A stretch of DNA of 64,000 nt from Chitinophaga hostae (GTDB lineage: Bacteria > Bacteroidota > Bacteroidia > Chitinophagales > Chitinophagaceae), in assembly GCF_018224885.1 (NCBI RefSeq), contig NZ_JAGTXB010000006.1, forward strand, positions 124,001 through 188,000. Direction: 5' to 3'. Position numbers and translations under genes: made by a program. Shown here piece by piece: positions 62,946 through 64,000 of the stretch. Under the pieces are notes generated by a model. The model searched no databases and was not told the DNA's origin. It saw nothing but the letters and a program-made list of their open reading frames with translations. The stretch's first letter is position 1; each line of letters starts with the position of its first letter.

Positions 62946-63125
62946 AAGAATAAAAAATAACTGTGCAACTTATATCAACATACGAGATTTCAGCGATGGC
63001 CTGCAAACAAAAGCAGGTCAAGGCCAGATTGCGGGCATGTTGCACCGATTGTTAACGATAGAAAAAGTTATCAAACGATATAAACAAAAGTCCCGCACTA
63101 AAGAAAAGTGTGGGACTTTTTGCTT
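62946..63125 (+). ncRNA. Candidate small RNA of about 175 nt ending in an intrinsic terminator
   Basis: Bounded by the promoter at 62909-62941 and a 13-bp terminator stem (63086-63098 with 63108-63120, one G-U pair, TTGCTTTT tail). Inside, GTGCAAC (62963-62969) pairs with GTTGCAC (63039-63045), enclosing the hairpin CCTGC/GCAGG (63000-63004, 63013-63017). I do not recognise 6S, SRP, tmRNA or RNase P signatures. A 19-codon ORF at 62996-63055 lies within it, so a leader or tiny-protein mRNA is an alternative. Confidence 0.55.
62996..63055 (+). CDS. Possible 19-residue cysteine-rich peptide
   Basis: ATG to TAA encodes MACKQKQVKARLRACCTDC: 4 cysteines and 6 basic residues in 19. It lies wholly between the promoter at 62909-62941 and the terminator at 63086-63125, and its stop is 30 bases before the terminator stem. 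Too short to distinguish from chance by sequence alone; a cysteine-sensing leader peptide is one idea, but no sulfur-metabolism gene follows. Confidence 0.3.
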   Translation: MACKQKQVKARLRACCTDC

Positions 63126-63177
63126 TTGAAGCAGTAATGAAATGACGACATTGAAAGAATTTCAAAAGATAACTGTA

Positions 63178-63255
63178 ATGCAAAAAACATACACCTCATG
63201 GTGTAAACGGGATGGCTTTGCCTTTAAAAAGCCATACGGACCCGGTATGCGTTAG
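63178..63255 (+). CDS. Possible 25-residue leader peptide or small protein
   Basis: ATG to TAG encodes MQKTYTSWCKRDGFAFKKPY then GPGMR, with one W, two Y and two F. The coding region covers the hairpins at 63191-63204 and 63212-63235 and the left arm (63236-63248) of a stem that competes with the downstream terminator. This is the geometry of a translated attenuator. It could also be an independent tiny gene whose own terminator follows. It is near the length expected by chance, so confidence is low. Confidence 0.35.
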   Translation: MQKTYTSWCKRDGFAFKKPYGPGMR

Positions 63256-63311
63256 TGTAAGAAACCTCTTTACATGATATGCCCGGTCCGTAAATACGGC
63301 CGGGTTTTTTT
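63191..63311 (+). promoter_or_regulatory. Attenuator-like structure with mutually exclusive stems
   Basis: Hairpin ACACC/GGTGT (63191-63204) and perfect ATGGCTTT/AAAGCCAT (63212-63219, 63228-63235) are followed by ACGGACC-type pairing of 63236-63248 with 63279-63291 (12 of 13 positions). The bases 63282-63291 (CCCGGTCCGT) can instead pair with ACGGCCGGG (63296-63304), a terminator stem followed by TTTTTTT. The two stems cannot coexist. Located 109 bases before the DinB-like gene. No known riboswitch class recognised. Confidence 0.55.
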
Positions 63312-63419
63312 GTGGCGAAATCCGGCATAAAAATGGCAAACAAAATATTTTTTAAAAGACGTTATGCGCTAACCCATTTCATTAGCAAACAGTAAAGTGC
63401 ATAATCCCAAAAACGTTAG

Positions 63420-63989
63420 ATGATGAGAAACGTTATTCAAGTTGTAAGAGAGGCCTTACTCACCAATTTCAGGGAGTTGGATCAATGGTTTGAAAAAGAC
63501 CAGGCATTACTGCACTTCAAACCAGACCGTGATCAGTGGAACATCAGGGAAATATTGGAGCATATTACGCTCACCAATTACTTCCTGTTGCTGATCATCA
63601 ATAAAAGTACCCGTCGTGCGCTGGAACGTAAAAAGACTGGCCATACAGTCATCCTGCCGGCAGATTACCAGGATAAATTAAACCAGATAGATGTTATCGG
63701 CAGCAAATCCTTCGGTTGGGTAAGACCCGAACATATGGAGCCTACCGGTTTTAAAAATATTCAGGAGGTGAAAACACTCCTGAAACAGCAATATGCCCAG
63801 TGCATGTATAACCTGTCTCTCCTGAAAAACGGCGAAGGTGTGCTTGTATTCACTAATATGTCTGTAAACCAGCTTGGTAAACTCGATATATACCAATACA
63901 TCTATTTCCTCACCAAACACATCGAACGGCATATCCGTCAGATGCAGCGACTCGAGAAAGAGTTCGAAGAGAGTGCGGTATTAATATAA
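63420..63989 (+). CDS. DinB-family four-helix-bundle protein
   Basis: 189 residues, typical DinB_2 size. The first helix contains ALLTNFRELDQWFEKDQALL, then WNIREILEHITLTNYFLLLI with the first metal histidine, and a C-terminal helix THIERHIRQMQRLEKEFEES-like segment (TKHIERHIRQMQRLEKEFEE) with the second histidine pair. Proteins of this fold bind a divalent metal and often act as thiol transferases (bacillithiol-S-transferase type) or have unknown roles. It follows the attenuator-like structure; whether it is under its control is not known. The frame ends 11 bases before the window end. Confidence 0.82.
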   Translation: MMRNVIQVVREALLTNFRELDQWFEKDQALLHFKPDRDQWNIREILEHITLTNYFLLLIINKSTRRALERKKTGHTVILPADYQDKLNQIDVIGSKSFGWVRPEHMEPTGFKNIQEVKTLLKQQYAQCMYNLSLLKNGEGVLVFTNMSVNQLGKLDIYQYIYFLTKHIERHIRQMQRLEKEFEESAVLI

Positions 63990-64000
63990 CTATGGTCGAC

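Noticed and set aside
62946-63125. SRP RNA, 6S RNA, tmRNA or RNase P RNA
   Set aside because: Their signature motifs were looked for by eye and not found; length alone is not enough.
62902-63129. 75-codon plus-strand frame over the first non-coding unit
   Set aside because: It begins upstream of the -7 box and runs through the terminator stem, so it is unlikely to be translated as one protein.
1-64000. tRNA or rRNA genes
   Set aside because: No cloverleaf with a T-arm GTTCRAnnC and CCA-type end, and no rRNA-like stretch, was seen in any gap.

Overview
The window looks like a chromosomal segment of a Bacteroidota bacterium, most likely a Chitinophaga-like member of the Chitinophagaceae. This rests on a SusC/SusD pair with an ECF sigma factor and FecR anti-sigma factor, a gliding protein GldC, a PorG-like outer membrane protein, Skp-family genes behind bamA, fused isobutyryl-CoA mutase, and several -7 boxes of the Bacteroidota type TAnnTTTG. 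I see no tRNA, rRNA, CRISPR array, insertion sequence, integrase or prophage. The assignment to genus is inference.

Layout. 1-8.1 kb: 3' end of nagA, a GT39 membrane glycosyltransferase, suhB-thiL, a GH3-family adenylating enzyme, a LysE-type exporter, a 2-oxoacid:ferredoxin oxidoreductase beta subunit without its alpha partner, and an AhpD-like protein. 8.3-20 kb: a secreted M28 peptidase, an N-acetylmuramoyl-L-alanine amidase, an acyl-CoA dehydrogenase, an alpha/beta hydrolase-GT2-DppC-like permease run, a lipoprotein, a GT1 enzyme and gldC. 20-34 kb is a conserved core block: yqeY, cvpA, a hydrolase, a CBS protein, an Omp85-like protein, nadK, porG-like, uppS, bamA, two skp genes, then rpmH-rnpA-yidD and a carboxyl-terminal processing protease. 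Together these serve envelope biogenesis (undecaprenyl carrier synthesis, outer membrane protein insertion, YidC pathway support).

34-42.5 kb is a nutrient-uptake locus: ECF sigma factor, FecR, a SusC gene that appears broken (no signal peptide, an early stop, a one-base frameshift), SusD, and a Tat-exported Gfo/Idh/MocA oxidoreductase. 42.6-50 kb holds superoxide dismutase, a PAS-LuxR regulator, a J-like small protein, an SPFH protein, tadA, ligA and a Nudix-like regulator whose catalytic glutamates are lost. 50-64 kb holds icmF, a beta-propeller/phosphoesterase fusion, a GH125 mannosidase, a membrane MutS-like ATPase, a beta-helix protein, a radical SAM protein, a 576-base non-coding stretch with two terminator-ended units, and a DinB-like protein.

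The most unusual feature is a set of long mosaic palindromes. Most begin at or within a few bases of a stop codon. Arms are often 45-130 bp and nearly identical within an element, while different elements share only short modules (TAGCTTTTAGC, AGCAAAAAGCTATTG, CTTGCCCAGGATTAG, ATTAGCGAAGAT, GAATTACGAATTACG). They look like terminators, but their length and arm identity need another explanation. The second main candidate is the pair of RNA or short-ORF units at 62.9-63.3 kb, the second of which has mutually exclusive stems like an attenuator. All comparisons were made by eye.
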